64,000 nt of DNA. It comes from Ligula intestinalis (Eukaryota > Platyhelminthes > Cestoda > Diphyllobothriidea > Diphyllobothriidae). The notes under the pieces were generated by a model that was not told the DNA's origin, did no database searches, and saw nothing but the letters and a program-made list of their open reading frames with translations. A program made the translations under genes and the position numbers. The stretch is from contig JAYGXS010000006.1 in assembly GCA_036362985.1 (NCBI GenBank), positions 13,420,523 to 13,484,522 of the forward strand. Reading direction: 5' to 3'. Shown here piece by piece: positions 1-12,576 of this stretch (the stretch's first letter is position 1; every line of letters begins with the position of its first letter).

Positions 1-780
1 ATGGACAAGCTTGTGGCACTTATGCACTCTCACATTGTTGAAACAATTAAAAAAATTGAAGTGGCCAATAAATTCGGTTTCGAGATTTTGTTCTACCCTG
101 TCTAACGTTTATCCTGTCTACGGTTTTGAACTTCATTGCTCGAGACTTATGTAATATCTAATGTGCGAAAAGATTTGACATCCAGATATCTTATCGTTTT
201 CACCATCCCCCATAGAAAAGGAAGACGGAGGTGCGAGAATATGAACCGATCGATCGACCCATGTCCTCGTATCTTCCTCTTCTTTCTCTTTGGAGGCTGG
301 TGAAAGCGATATGTAATATCTATATTGGTGTTAAAATACTAGAGGCGGTAACTAGACCTTACTGGAGTATTTTTAACTCAAACATGGATGTAGGTCAAAT
401 AACTAAAATATGTGCTATCAAGTCACCAGTGAGGAAGTTCCTGGCATAACAAATTAGGGTGCACATTTAAAAAGGCACAGTTATTCACAGTACACACACA
501 CATATTGATAAGTTTATAGAATTGCTATATCTTGCTATGAATTAAGTTGCCAGAATATTCATCGGAGCAGTGCCCATTCAAAAGATTAAGGCAAATATTT
601 TCTATAAAATTCGTAACAAATTAAAAGTTTTGCAGATTCTCAAAGTATTTTTACAAAGACAGCCGTAAAGAAATGATTACTGTAGTATTTTTTAGTTCAA
701 GAGGCGAAGGTTTTGACCTCATCAGAATAGTAAATGTATAAATTGAACATGTAGGTAAGCCTAATTGCTTTTCCTTTTAG
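1..780. other. 5' flank / intron upstream of transporter exon
   Basis: AT-rich sequence with only short chance open frames. The first 105 bases read as a 34-codon open frame starting with ATG, but it has no recognisable domain and no donor site in frame. It is most simply intron of the gene whose last exons follow. A polypyrimidine-rich acceptor (tgcttttccttttag) closes it at 780. I see no promoter. Confidence 0.4.
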
Positions 781-3700
781 CTCTGTGGTATCATCATCAT
801 ACTGAGTACACAAGCCATAATCAATAAATACGCGGGTCAGTTTGGAAATTTATTAATGCTGGCGTCGTTGGTCGTTTGCTTGATACCAACAGGTAAGAGA
901 ACTCGTTATACGATCGCTACAATCGATTTTTTTAATGCTGTTATGCTTTTCATACGCCCTCTCATTTGTTAGAAACAGACTACTTGATACAGCAAAACAA
1001 TGAAGACCGAACATTGATGTACTAAGAGAGTACCCTTAATAGTCACTTAGGAGTATGGTTTTTAAGGGAACTCCGTCCGAGGTCCAAAGTGGTTAGTTTA
1101 TTTTGGACAAATTTTACGTCCACTTAAAAGGCCCGTCTTTGCTCAACGGCATCGTACAGATCCTGTAACTAACTTCATCTATTATAAAAGTTCTCTTTTA
1201 GTCACATCGCACATAGCTTGGTTTTATGCTTATTTTAGGAGCAAACTTTCGTGGTATAGTTACTAAAAGTTTTAGACGCAATTTTGAACGGCTTAGCCTC
1301 TTAAGCTTGGAATTCCGGGTATAGTTTTTATTAAGAAGGGCAAATTGTACACTGAAGGGTTATGCTGTTGGTTCGAAATAATTTTTTTAATTATGCTGGG
1401 TTGTCGGTTAGTGGCTCTCTCTGCACACCTCCATTGTGTTGTAAAACAAAGGATCGGTTCTGAATATGCTTCTACATTTGATGGCAAACAAAAGGCCTTG
1501 TTTAGGCATCACAGAGTACCACAATGTTTTCTTTTTTAGTCTAAACAATAAGCTTTCAACTTGTCAGTTACAACACAACTTCTTACAAAAAGTTATGCTT
1601 ATATCAATACAACAGTCACGCTCTTTATTGAAGCATTAAGTGAATCTATGTCATTTTAAGTATATTTACACCAGGATCGTTAGTAAAATCACCTTGTTAA
1701 AAAAATTTGGATAAGCTCTTTTGGCCAGTGATTAAAAGGATGCCTGGGAATAGGACAGCAAAACCTCAATGCTGTAAATTCTACTATTTGATCTTCTTTT
1801 TCCTGAAGACAATTTTAACTTTCAATTTAATGTAAAATAAGTCTCGGATTCTAGTCTCATTGTAACATTAGGCACTAATTTATCAACTGAAATAATTTAA
1901 ACACAGTTGACAATATATTTACGTTTTTTTTCAATTTTTAGCCTTTTTAAACGAAGATTTACGAAGACAACGAGTCGAACAACGGGTGAGACTTTCAACG
2001 TAGTTTGTATCATAATTGCCACATAGCATAATTATGGATGGGACAACGTTCTTGGACATCTATGAAGGATGTGTATCCTAGCACGCAGTCGAACAACTTG
2101 CTCTAGTGAGAAAAATAAGGGGATGCAGGATGCCGAAAAATAGGGTTATACGGTGAAGTTAATGTATATGATGGAAATTTACAATTCAATGTCCATATTA
2201 ATGATGGCTTAAATTTACATTGGGAATATACGTAGCCAACTGACGTACTTGTCGAGCACAAACGTAGCAGAGTTAGGTAGGTTACGTTAAAGTAACCAAC
2301 ACAAGTACATTTGACGACATTGCTAAGGGTGCTTCGACAGAGCCTTCTTCCCTTCCCTCGAACCAGAGAGCGATTCAAAACGCCCCGGCAAAATAAATGT
2401 ACGTTTAACAAATAGGATTAACTAAACGATCAGTGAAATGAACGAAGCATCGCCTGCAGTCGATATGCAGGGCTGGCCACAAGAAGAGACTTGAGTGCCT
2501 GCTGTTTTGTGAAAGTTTGAGACGGATGAGGACTCTTCGGTTTTTGACAGCGGAAATTAAGGGACAGGTGACTGACGATGTAATTGGACAGAAATAGGAG
2601 GGTAAGGGAGGCGGGTCAATACATAACAGGGCTCCTTTAAAGGAGTTTTTGAACAAAAGGACCAACGCTCAAGACCTCCTCATGGGTTCTACGTGGATCG
2701 GAGAACGCCACTGGCCTGCACGAGACAACCCATAAGGCGCCGTTGTATGATGGTATCAATGAACGATTAAATCGATCACATCGGACACCCTCCACAGTGT
2801 ATTTCTCTGAATATTTCTTGAGTCAAGACCCAGAAACCATTTTTCTGACCGGCATTGGTGCAATTGTTCGCACGAATGGCTTCTGAGGTTGGGCAAACCG
2901 CTGATCGCACAGTGGGGGACTGGAGGGATGACTTCACTAGGAAGTCAGAAGTTGGTGCCGACTACTCGTTCAGCTAGTAGTTTTGGGCCGAGTGGATACC
3001 AAGCTGGCCAAAGAAAGATGGTATGCCTAGTTCTTCGGACTCTTTGTCCCCTTATGGTAAATGCAATGGAGTTACAGGATTTCATCCGGATGCGCTACAG
3101 TCTAAAAAGTTGCGGACACACTAGAACGATGAAACTCAAACTGGACACTTCAGTTAGTCTAAATAGTGAAGATGACATGTCAGCCGCTTAGGAAGGCATT
3201 GAAAACCAGCGAAAACTTAACCTCGTACAGGAGGATGCCTTTCGGCCACAGGATCCCACATAAGCAGAACCTTTCGACAACGGCATTTGCCTACAATATC
3301 CAACTAAGTGTGTCTGAACCTTGCAGAGAAGGTGCCGATGGCCGCGTTGTTGTGCCGTTGAACCCTGCTCTGCTGCCAGCCTGAACAGATTTTTGAAAGA
3401 TGTAAGGTTCTTGTGTATCCCAGGCCAGTCGAAGCGATCGGAAAGTACTGGGTCGGTAATCTGACGCTCAGGGTGAGCGAGGTTGTTTAGAGACGAGACG
3501 AGAGGGATGGCAGCACAAAGCGATGATAAGAGGCGGTGGCGATGTCGCAGGGAATGAAGCCGTCCCCAGTAATCAGAGGCAGGTCCTGGAAGTAGAGTCT
3601 AGAATTGTCTTTGGCACAAGGCTATCCAACACGGCGTTCTTGGGCAGCCACTTTACTGTGATCAATTCTGGGCAACAGTTGGAGATGGGCGTGGTGGCCA

Positions 3701-4422
3701 TGTGTTAGCCATCTGACTCTGTCAACCATGGCGATCAGCATAATTAAGTCCAGCTGATGGCTGCCCTGCGGACTCAGTTTGTCGGAGTGGGAATTCCACT
3801 TAATCTGAGTGCCTTTAGACAGTAAAGATGGTGAAATGGCGGAAGTGCTTCATAGCAAGACGTTCACGCAAAACGTCCTGCTGTGGGTCTGTCTTTGTAA
3901 AGGATGACTAGAAATCATGGGCAAATCTGTGGGATGTTGTTGGAGACCAACGTCAGCTACAATACTGGCACCATCGACCATGAAAGATCGAGGCGTCAAC
4001 ATGAAAGGAAGGCAGAAGGTTAACGCCCTCCAGTTGGCCTTTAATCTGCATCAACGGCGTACGGGCTGTTGGTTAAGATGAAAAGGTACGCTTGGAAATT
4101 ACAAGAACACTGGTCGAATGTGGTTGCTAGGCGGAGTCGTGATAAGAGCAGGAGGCCAGGTAAGGACCGCTTTTAGGCTGCAGCGTCTGTGCAACGCGCA
4201 CGAAGCGACATCCTATTTCATATGCAGCTGTCCCTTAAGGCATACCTTTAGATATACCGGTTTTATCTCTACCTGTTGACTTGTTGGAAGATGTGTCTCC
4301 ACAAGTACGAAATAAGTTGATGTTTTTTGTCTTTTCAGCAGACTTCTGACAACAAAACGCTACCTGATAAGGACGGAAAAAGCCAGTTGACGGAGACTCC
4401 GTATGAAGACGTTACCTTTTGA
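781..4422 (+). CDS. FLVCR/SLC49-like major facilitator transporter, last three exons
   Basis: Three exons join in one open frame: 781-892 (acceptor ttccttttag, donor ACAG|GTAAGAG), 1942-1985 (acceptor ttcaatttttag, donor CGG|GTGAGA) and 4339-4422 (acceptor gtcttttcag, stop TGA at 4420-4422). Phases agree at both joins: exon one leaves one base, completed by the first two bases of exon two, and exon three starts in phase 0. The product tail has a hydrophobic membrane segment (GIIIILSTQAII), then NKYAGQFGN, a second membrane segment (MLASLVVCLIPTAF), then NEDLRRQR and a polar tail ending YEDVTF. A last helix followed by [K/E]-x-DLRRQ is what I know from the C-termini of FLVCR1/FLVCR2, plasma-membrane or organelle choline/heme-related transporters of the major facilitator fold. 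The 5' exons lie outside the window. The exon structure is strong; the family assignment is by similarity from memory and could be another SLC49-like protein. Confidence 0.62.
893..1941 (+). other. Intron of the transporter gene (1049 nt)
   Basis: It runs from the donor GTAAGAG to the acceptor ttcaatttttag. It is AT-rich, with only short random frames. No mobile element is recognised in it. Confidence 0.5.
1986..4338 (+). other. Last intron of the transporter gene, with an unclassified less AT-rich insert
   Basis: The intron is 2353 nt long. From about 2100 to 4250 its composition is clearly less AT-rich than the flanks, with broken short frames on both strands (for example 2889-3191 + and 2405-2665 -). 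This looks like a decayed mobile element, but I could not match it to a family. The longest frames contain no reverse transcriptase, endonuclease or transposase motif that I recognise. Confidence 0.4.
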
Positions 4423-4579
4423 CAAAGTATATTTCTGATGCTCGTTTTAACCCTGTTCTTTGAAAGCATTGACATCAATCAACTTCTTTAACCTTTTTAA
4501 CTCACAGAACCTTCATTTGTACATCACAGAATGCGATTATTCCTACACGCTAAACTAATCAGTTTTCCGCCGAAATCAC

Positions 4580-4585
4580 AATAAA
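4580..4585 (+). terminator. Poly(A) signal AATAAA of the transporter gene
   Basis: AATAAA lies 158 bases after the TGA stop of the last exon, inside an AT-rich 3' UTR. This is a normal 3'-UTR length for a compact gene. Confidence 0.5.
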
Positions 4586-4879
4586 AACTAACATAAAATT
4601 GAATTACACAAAGTTTATTATGAAAAAAACACTTGCTTTGTTTAGTCGTGAAGCATAAATTCAAATCTTAAAATGAAATCACGGGTACAGTTGAAATGAC
4701 TTCTGAAATGGGATTCGATGTATTTTCACGGTAGGTATTCTAGCATAGGAACAAACTTCAGCTTGAAGAATACCTTAGATTATTCTTTTTCAAGAACGAC
4801 GAGAAACTTTGCTTATAACTACTGGGTTTAAAATTAAAGTTTGCAAATGTTCTCCCAGACTTCGTTTGGAATATAAATA

Positions 4880-5045
4880 GTTCGTGCAGTTTTTTTTCGC
4901 CTGAGTATAATCAAACAAACCTCTCTATGTATTTGCTGTATGCATCTAACCGTTACCTGACTCATGCAAGGACCGAACGTAGTTGAAAAGCCGTCGCGAA
5001 ATCTGTTGACTTCAATAGATCCTGCTGTCCGCACTTGTTTTCCAA
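4880..5045. repeat. Dispersed repeat R1, copy 1
   Basis: It matches 21890-22040 in the same orientation, including the shared words GTCGCGAAAT and AATCCTGCTGTC (one change here: AGATCC) and similar upstream sequence around a TTTGCTGTATGC/TCTGCTGTACAC stretch. A 66-codon open frame on the minus strand is a by-product. The family is unknown and no termini are visible. Confidence 0.5.
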
Positions 5046-6860
5046 TCTCTGTTAAAATTCCAATTTTCCCCCGTGACGTTTATATGTGCGTTTAGCACCC
5101 AGTTATAACAAAAGGTGCTACCAGAATATGCTATCTTTACGTTTCATGATCACAGTCTACGCAGATTAAATTGTTTACATGGTTAGTATTTTGCCGGTAA
5201 ATTGTATAAAGGTATCGATTTCCGTTCACATTTGAGAGAGTTTTGACTCAAAATGGAGGGATTTGGGAGTTTGACTTATTTGCCAGGCCCTTATTGTTTG
5301 GCTGTTCGTGCTTTGTCTAGTCTAAAAAAGCTTTCTGTCCCTAGGCTGCCATGTTGGCGACAGTGTTCATTGGAACCTTAACGTGCGTAGACTGCCTGTT
5401 GTTGAATGAGTTGGAGCAATAGAGTTATTTGAGGTGAACTGCGTACTGTCTGTCTTTAATGGCTTGCACTTCAGTTTATCTTGTTTGTATCAGTAGGTCC
5501 TTTACTTCCTGAAATGTGTCTACCGCATCCATAGGAACTGTCAATTTCAGACAGCGAATGACATTCTGGTTCTTGCCATTATAGGCCTTCTTTCTTCACT
5601 GAAAATGCAAGGGGGTTTTATAAATAGTAAAAAAGAAACCCTTTAAGTGATTTAATGCTGTTCAGTTAGGGGCATTCATAGGTGGCACTAGCGCAGTCCG
5701 AATTGAAATGGGTTTTCAAATGCAAGAGGAATTATTTCCGTGCTTAGACCGATACCAGGAAAACGAGGGTTGCCAAGAGCCGGGGTCAGCAGTCGTGGGG
5801 TTTGAGTTTTTGAGCGTCATTTTTTAAATCCTTAAATATAATATTACGTTCGTACCTGCATTAGCAGTGCCCTGGGAATCAGAATGGCTTACAATTTTTT
5901 ACATACGTCTCGGACCTAGAGTCGCTAGAAAGGCCTAAATTATTTGGTCCATCTAGAATTACACTAAGGGAATTTGAAAGCTAGATTTTGAACTTTTGCA
6001 TTTGCTCTGAACGTGCGTGTATTTCAGACAGACTAGTGTCTAGATGGATGTAGGCAAAGAATTCCAGAAAATGCCACGTAGGCCAGGGATGAGTGTGGTC
6101 TTTTCAGGGAGAAGTGAATGAATGAATTAATTCACAGCGGTTTTTTTTTGTTTCATGACATGTCAGCAATATAAACTGACCTGTACTTTCAATGGAGACA
6201 TTCGATACTCATCGCGCACAAATAACATGCGAAACTGCTAAACTCCCACTAACATCTGATAAGACCCGAAGGACCCGAAAAGCCAAATACTGACTTAGGC
6301 CGAGAACGACAAGTGTCCTTTACCCAGAGATTTAGTTATGATCCAGGATGCATTGTGCACCTTCTACGTTCATTTCTTCTCCTCTTTTGACAGCTGTGTG
6401 TGCTTGGCTATTTCAAAGTATGGATTCTTGCAGTTTTGTAAAGCTTACAGCAATCTGAATGTTCTTTTGGCCCACCGTCCAATGGCAAATATGGTTAAGC
6501 GTATGCAGTTATAAGCAAGATCAAACTCTACAGTTAATGGTAATCGAAGTACTCAGCTTTCTTAAATGTACCTATGTCGGTAAGTTTATCCTTTTCGCCC
6601 CATCAAAATGTACAAGTACTGAATATATGTATGGTACTTATGGACCCCTGATATCCCTATGTACCACGACGAGTACGTCTAGTTTTGTATTCCGAAGGCC
6701 AAGCATGTTTCAAGAACTATCTGTGGATCTTTGCTCAGTATCTTACCTATTTCGTGAATGAAAATACACCACATATCACCTACGCAAATATGGAATTGAA
6801 CAATTCATAGCCGGCTGATACAGGCCGGTTGCACACTCGAACGCGCAACATTATCACGGC
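5046..6860. other. No gene seen
   Basis: Anonymous AT-rich sequence with short open frames only. The 100-codon frame at 6459-6761 (+) has no recognisable domain, and no phase-consistent exon flanks it. Confidence 0.4.
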
Positions 6861-6864
6861 GCAA

Positions 6865-7005
6865 GACGTGGCATCGTAGCTTAAATTGATAGAGCGTTGG
6901 CTGCGTAAAAGCCTTCCGTGCAGTGCGGATTCGAGTCCCACCGATACTGCGAGTTTTTCAACAATTGGGTCAACTCAAATTAAGCAAATTTGTCAAAACC
7001 CCTTA
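6865..7005 (+). repeat. tRNA-headed SINE, copy 1
   Basis: A tRNA-like head at about 6871-6950 has an A-box-like TAGCTTAAATTGATAGAGC and the B box GGATTCGAGTCC, with a partly paired acceptor (GCATCG...CGATAC). It is followed by TTTTTCAACAATTGGGTCAA. The same body follows the head of the minus-strand copy at 63085-63222, which shows this is a SINE family rather than a tRNA gene. The pol III promoter boxes would drive it. The 3' end is not sharply defined. Confidence 0.6.
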
Positions 7006-7589
7006 TAAATTATCACAGTATTTTAAGGATAGAAGCTATGCTTGAACGCATCATATCAACTTACTCAATTAAAATTAAAAGCCGTACGTTAAGCATAATG
7101 TCCTGCCTTATTATCAAAATATTTGGAGTTCTATAAGAAGATAAGCTTTTACCGATGTGCTAAAACCATGCGCCAAAACAGCAAAAAATACGTTTTCTGT
7201 ATGTCGTGGCGTTTCCGTAAGTTAATGTTTACTGGTTCAACCTTTGCCATATGAAGTTGGGAACGAAGGCTGAGCACAGCACAGCATAGCACAGAAAACT
7301 GAGCATAGAGTTCTATACCTCAACCACGGTGGTTGAATTTTGAGTACACAGAGGTTTCCTAACGCTGTCGATGTGCATCGAAGAAGGCGTGGGTAACTTT
7401 CAACGACCAATATCCTGAATTTTCCTTTTTGATAGGTTCATCTTACCAATACTGCTTAAATGATTTTAGGTTAACTCATGTACTGTAGATTCGCTATCTC
7501 ATGAAATGTAAACCAAATGCTGAAATTTGTCCTTGTTTTCAACAAATTTCTCAATAAGGATTGTACAATTTATTATGGTACAAGCTAAT

Positions 7590-8126
7590 CTCAAGATGCT
7601 TCAAAAGGTGGCAGGGTACCGGCTTTTGAACGGCATAGCCCATCGACCTCAAGCGACAATACGCCGCCAGGTGATGCAACCTAAAGACCGACTGCCTCTT
7701 AAAGAAACCTCTGCAGTCGTCTACAAGATACTTTGCAATGAGGGAGACTGCAATTATGTTGGGGAAACAGGCCGCAAACTGCAAACCCGCCTACAAGAGC
7801 ACAAACGAGCGGCCCAGAAGCTGGACCCAAACTCACAACTGGCGGCACACATCGCAGAAACTGGCCATAACTTTGACCTCCAAGGGGCGACCATCGTAGG
7901 CCGAGGAACCTCAAAAGCCGAAAGGCTGACACTCGAGGCATGGTACTCAGATGCCAACTCAGTCAACAGGCATCTGGACCTGCCAGCGGCCTACAAAGTA
8001 TTGCGCCACTACGTTAGAAAGAGCCGGGACGAAGCCAAATCAAACGTAAGAATGGCAAGCGAACAGGAAATCATAACGAACCGGCTGGAGGAGGAGGCAG
8101 CGTTACCAGGGCCCTCGACCGGGTGA
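7590..8126 (+). pseudogene. PLE GIY-YIG endonuclease fragment
   Basis: An open frame of about 179 codons. The GIY-YIG core is visible as VVYKI followed by NYVGETGRKLQTRLQEHKRA, with the catalytic-type Tyr, Gly and Arg in place, then HIAETGH, LEAWYSDANSVNRHLDLP and a polar tail. In PLEs this domain sits C-terminal to the reverse transcriptase and nicks target DNA. Spacing of two Cys before the YVG motif (ILCNEGDC) fits the Cys-containing insert typical of PLE GIY-YIG domains. The frame is intact to its TGA at 8124-8126, but there is no reverse transcriptase upstream, so the copy cannot move by itself. The true upstream boundary is uncertain; an in-frame ATG at 7527 belongs to unrelated flanking sequence in my view. 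Confidence 0.75.
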
Positions 8127-8346
8127 CAAGGCGGCATACTAATTGCTGTTCATGACCCCCAGCCCCGCGGACAGCTAATTCGCCTACACCAACATAATTG
8201 CCCCTCCGACCCCTCCGATCCCAGTGACAGCTAATTGACCTCCTCCCCCACCCCCCTTTTTTGCTGTTTCTAATCCCTTGATAACCTGACGATTTCTGGC
8301 ATTTGATTGGCCTTTGGCCACTATAATTATCCTCGTTTTTGGTTGC

Positions 8347-8403
8347 TTTCTCATCTCTGAAGATGGACACCTGTAAGTGTTCGAAAGCTCAGAACAATAA
8401 ATC
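8347..8403 (+). ncRNA. Hammerhead-like motif, copy A
   Basis: CTGAAGA core at 8357-8363, one extra T, stem II GGACAC/GTGTTC (8365-8370 with 8377-8382; six pairs, one G-U) around loop CTGTAA, then GAAAGCTC at 8383-8390. Helix I can start with TCT before the core and AGA after GCTC. Cleavage would fall after the C at 8390. This is one of the copies that keeps the whole core. Confidence 0.5.
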
Positions 8404-8480
8404 AATTGATCTGGTGCTCGACCTGCCTTCTTCCTTATCCGTGCAAGTACCTGGATCGCGAACCTTCGCATTCATTCTTT

Positions 8481-11400
8481 ATCTCTGCCTGATAAAAGCA
8501 TTGCATTTAAAAAGTTATAATTAAGTAGTATTCGATGCCATTATTAATTCAAATACATGTTAAGGAGTAACATGCACAAAAATACTCTTTTTTGTGCTTT
8601 TTTGGTAGCAGACTATGCCTTTTTCAAATTTTATACTAGAATGTAGGGTATCATTTGATTTAAGAATGTTTTCTTATTATGATAACTGTTACGAGAATGA
8701 AATGTGAATTTCTAATACGCCGTCTGTATTTATTTATTAATCTTGCCTACAAAGCCATCAGCATCAGTCACATCCATTGAAAAGTGCAATGAGACTTGTG
8801 TGATTCCTTCCTAATTCCGTAAAGAAATATGTCCTTTTCCTTAGACAGGCTGTGTATAGCGTGTAGTTGGGAAACCTTAAATTCAAGTGTAACGACCGTT
8901 AGGGCTTACAGAGTTTCGGTGATGAAAATAGATTTTTAAACGTGAAAATACTTTTTCTCTAAGTGCACAATTGGGAGGAGGCGTAGTCTGCTACATCAAA
9001 CTTAAGTAGAAAATTTCGCAAAGCATGGTTTTAGCAGGCAGGGCATGAAGAATCTTGTTTTATAGTCGGCACCCTGTTGCACCTAAAATATCTTGAGATT
9101 AGATTGTACGATAATCAATCGTATAAACATACTGAAGCAATCCGTTCGAATCAAAGCCACAATTCAGCATTTTTGTTGATATTTAATTAGATATTGAATC
9201 CCCTGTTATTTTCACTCCACTATCAAGCTAAATTATGAATACATATGGGAACTCTGCATTTATGGTTTGCGCAAATCCAGCAGGATCACAGCATTACAAC
9301 TTTTAACTTAACCACAACAGCATGAGAAATTAAGGGAAACCATAGAACTTCAAACTCGAACCATATCGCAGCTCTCCAAACCTTTCTCAAGAGATCAGTT
9401 GTTATTCTGATATGTAGTTACAGCTTAAAAGCATAGAAGTTAATTATAGGGAAAAAATCGGCTCCTGTCTCGTACATCATGCCTTACCAGTGGCGCCACA
9501 GGCTCAAGCTAGCTGAAAACAAAACCGAAAATTTGACTGACACGACTTGAAACTACTCTACCGCGTGTGCCACGCTCGCGGTTGCCTCCCACCATAAGCA
9601 CGCAGGGATTTTTCTTTCAGCGCCAAAACCTGGGGCGGTTCAAAGTACGTAAGCCTGCATAAAGAAAGCACCTGCACTTGAGGCTCAACTGATCTGGTGA
9701 CAACAGAAAGTATCTTATGGCCCTAAGGTTGCTGTCGTGTAGCAATATTCATTGTTGTCTGCAGACAACAACGTCTTGAAATTTTGTTTTCTACAGCTTG
9801 AAATATGCATGCCAGTTAAAGCAAGCAGTTGAGCAAATTATTTCTGCCATGCCCCAGCTTCTTTTAGAGGGAAAGTGCTAACCCTGCTGCCTATTAAAAG
9901 GACGATGAAGGATATATTATTTCGTCAGTGACCGATTTTTTGCAAGCAAACTTATACCTATTCCATGTTACGATCATAAACCTGATGGGAATTTATTAGT
10001 CCGGCGTGAATCCCTGTAGTCCAGATCTGGTAAAAATACTGACATAAGGTATATTTACTTACATAAAAGACTGATGTAGGTGGCTTTTTTATTTCTCATA
10101 ATTATCGGGCTTAAAAAAGCCCTGACGGAACCCTAAAATCCTGATTTAGTCTGTTTAGGGACTTATGGTGTTTGTGGCCTATGGCTTTTAGGGAAATCAC
10201 CCAAATTTAACTGGGAATAGGCATCACATAGTTTTTAAGAAGCAAATAAATAGCGGTATACGAGTAATTGAATATTTTGGTTTTAAATATGAAAGAAATA
10301 CCAGTTTGTCCCGATGTTGGTGTGTCTAGGAACTATTTTTTTGGGCGACATTGTGTACAAATATAAAAGCACGGAAGAAGTAAAAGATTTTAAAATTAAA
10401 GTTTTAACGTGAATAAAATCCCAAAAAGGCTTAAAGGTCAGGAAACAGCATGCAAATGCCCTACAGAAGAGCCGTCCTGCTACCGTACTAGAAAAATAAA
10501 CAACATTGACGAGGTTTGTAAACTATCTCAATGTGGCCACAGGTTATTTGTTTCTGTACCGATTATGGTCTAGCCACAGCTCCTATGTCTACTGTTGGGC
10601 AACGTTTCGGGAAAAACTGCCAAAGTAAGCTTATTTGCACAAAATGCTGTTTGCATGAGTTTTAGACACACTACACACTCAATAGTGGATGGAGATAAAC
10701 TAGTAGGAGGAAAGGCCCCAACCGACACACTCCCAAGCCGCCAGATCGAACCGTAGACAGGACTGAAGGTCAAACCAACAATGCAGATGAGTCAGAAGTT
10801 CAGCCGACAGGTTTACCACACAAAGGCACTTCTGTTTGGTTAGATTAAAGTGCAGTCTAGGCCCTTCTCTTTTTGTCTGTGTTCATCTTAAATACGCTGT
10901 TAGTGTACGGCAACAAACTTCTATTGCTTTGCCCTCACTGGTTTCTTATCATTTAGGAGTCGGTTGAGCCGATGCTACACGGGCAAGATCAAAACAGTTA
11001 CTTGATTGAACACCTTGCCCAGATACCTTACCTTATTCCTTGTTGGGAGCATTAACCCTTACTCACAAGAATATTTTGATAAGAATAGTACTAATGCCCC
11101 ATGGCAACTGCGATTGTGCGAGAAAATTTTTTTTTTTACCAAGGACGGCCTAAATGAGTTCGAGTAAAATGCTAAATATTGTACAGCTCAACCCCCTTCT
11201 CAGGCAGACCTTACAAAATCATCCAGTTTATTAGGAATTTGAGATGTCTAAAATGCTGTAGTAGTACGAGGTTTTGGCCAAATCTTATATTACGATTCTG
11301 TTGCAATAACTATCTCACTCTCCCAGCTGGAATGCATACAGGCCAGTCCAGAAATTTTGAGCGTTCAACTGGTGCATATCTTATTCAGATACTCAACAGC

Positions 11401-11640
11401 CAATCAGTTAACGGTGCCTCCTCATCCAATGCTAATCCGACTTGAGTGGGTATTCATGCACAAGAAAATGGGCGCAGACTTATCGTTTTGGTTTCCTAAT
11501 GGAACCAAACTCAGAAACTCTGTGATAAAACACACGAAGAAATGGGCCGAAGACTGACCAGACAGAGGGCTTCAGACAAGAATGGGATAGAAAAAGACAC
11601 CAGAGGTTTCCAACTTATAGATATATCTTAAGGTCCGACC
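8481..11640. other. No gene seen
   Basis: Long AT-rich stretch without a recognisable coding domain, splice-bounded exon chain or repeat match inside the window. Short frames such as 10570-10773 (-) and 11179-11445 (+) look random. Confidence 0.4.
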
Positions 11641-11686
11641 TACGCTCCGTCGAGACTTGCCTTCGGAACCTGCGCGCACATGTTAG

Positions 11687-12576
11687 NNNNNNNNNNNNNN
11701 NNNNNNNNNNNNNNNNNNNNNNNNNNNNNNNNNNNNNNNNNNNNNNNNNNNNNNNNNNNNNNNNNNNNNNNNNNNNNNNNNNNNNNNNNNNNNNNNNNNN
11801 NNNNNNNNNNNNNNNNNNNNNNNNNNNNNNNNNNNNNNNNNNNNNNNNNNNNNNNNNNNNNNNNNNNNNNNNNNNNNNNNNNNNNNNNNNNNNNNNNNNN
11901 NNNNNNNNNNNNNNNNNNNNNNNNNNNNNNNNNNNNNNNNNNNNNNNNNNNNNNNNNNNNNNNNNNNNNNNNNNNNNNNNNNNNNNNNNNNNNNNNNNNN
12001 NNNNNNNNNNNNNNNNNNNNNNNNNNNNNNNNNNNNNNNNNNNNNNNNNNNNNNNNNNNNNNNNNNNNNNNNNNNNNNNNNNNNNNNNNNNNNNNNNNNN
12101 NNNNNNNNNNNNNNNNNNNNNNNNNNNNNNNNNNNNNNNNNNNNNNNNNNNNNNNNNNNNNNNNNNNNNNNNNNNNNNNNNNNNNNNNNNNNNNNNNNNN
12201 NNNNNNNNNNNNNNNNNNNNNNNNNNNNNNNNNNNNNNNNNNNNNNNNNNNNNNNNNNNNNNNNNNNNNNNNNNNNNNNNNNNNNNNNNNNNNNNNNNNN
12301 NNNNNNNNNNNNNNNNNNNNNNNNNNNNNNNNNNNNNNNNNNNNNNNNNNNNNNNNNNNNNNNNNNNNNNNNNNNNNNNNNNNNNNNNNNNNNNNNNNNN
12401 NNNNNNNNNNNNNNNNNNNNNNNNNNNNNNNNNNNNNNNNNNNNNNNNNNNNNNNNNNNNNNNNNNNNNNNNNNNNNNNNNNNNNNNNNNNNNNNNNNNN
12501 NNNNNNNNNNNNNNNNNNNNNNNNNNNNNNNNNNNNNNNNNNNNNNNNNNNNNNNNNNNNNNNNNNNNNNNNNNNN
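11687..12576. other. Sequencing gap, 890 N
   Basis: A run of N removes most of the reverse transcriptase of the LINE on the minus strand. Apparent open frames running through it on both strands are artefacts. Confidence 0.99.

Larger units (their letters stand above)
7590..8480 (+). mobile_element. Penelope-like element, 5'-truncated copy P1
   Basis: It is made of the C-terminal coding part of a PLE (GIY-YIG endonuclease, 7590-8126), a C-rich 3' UTR, the hammerhead-like motif at 8351-8400 and a downstream stretch ending near GTACCTGGATCGCGAACCTT, which matches the end of the copy at 38.6-39.2 kb. The reverse transcriptase part is missing, as is usual for 5'-truncated retroelements. Confidence 0.75.

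Noticed and set aside
7699..7966. Minus-strand frames over the PLE endonuclease
   Set aside because: Shadows of the plus-strand GIY-YIG coding sequence.
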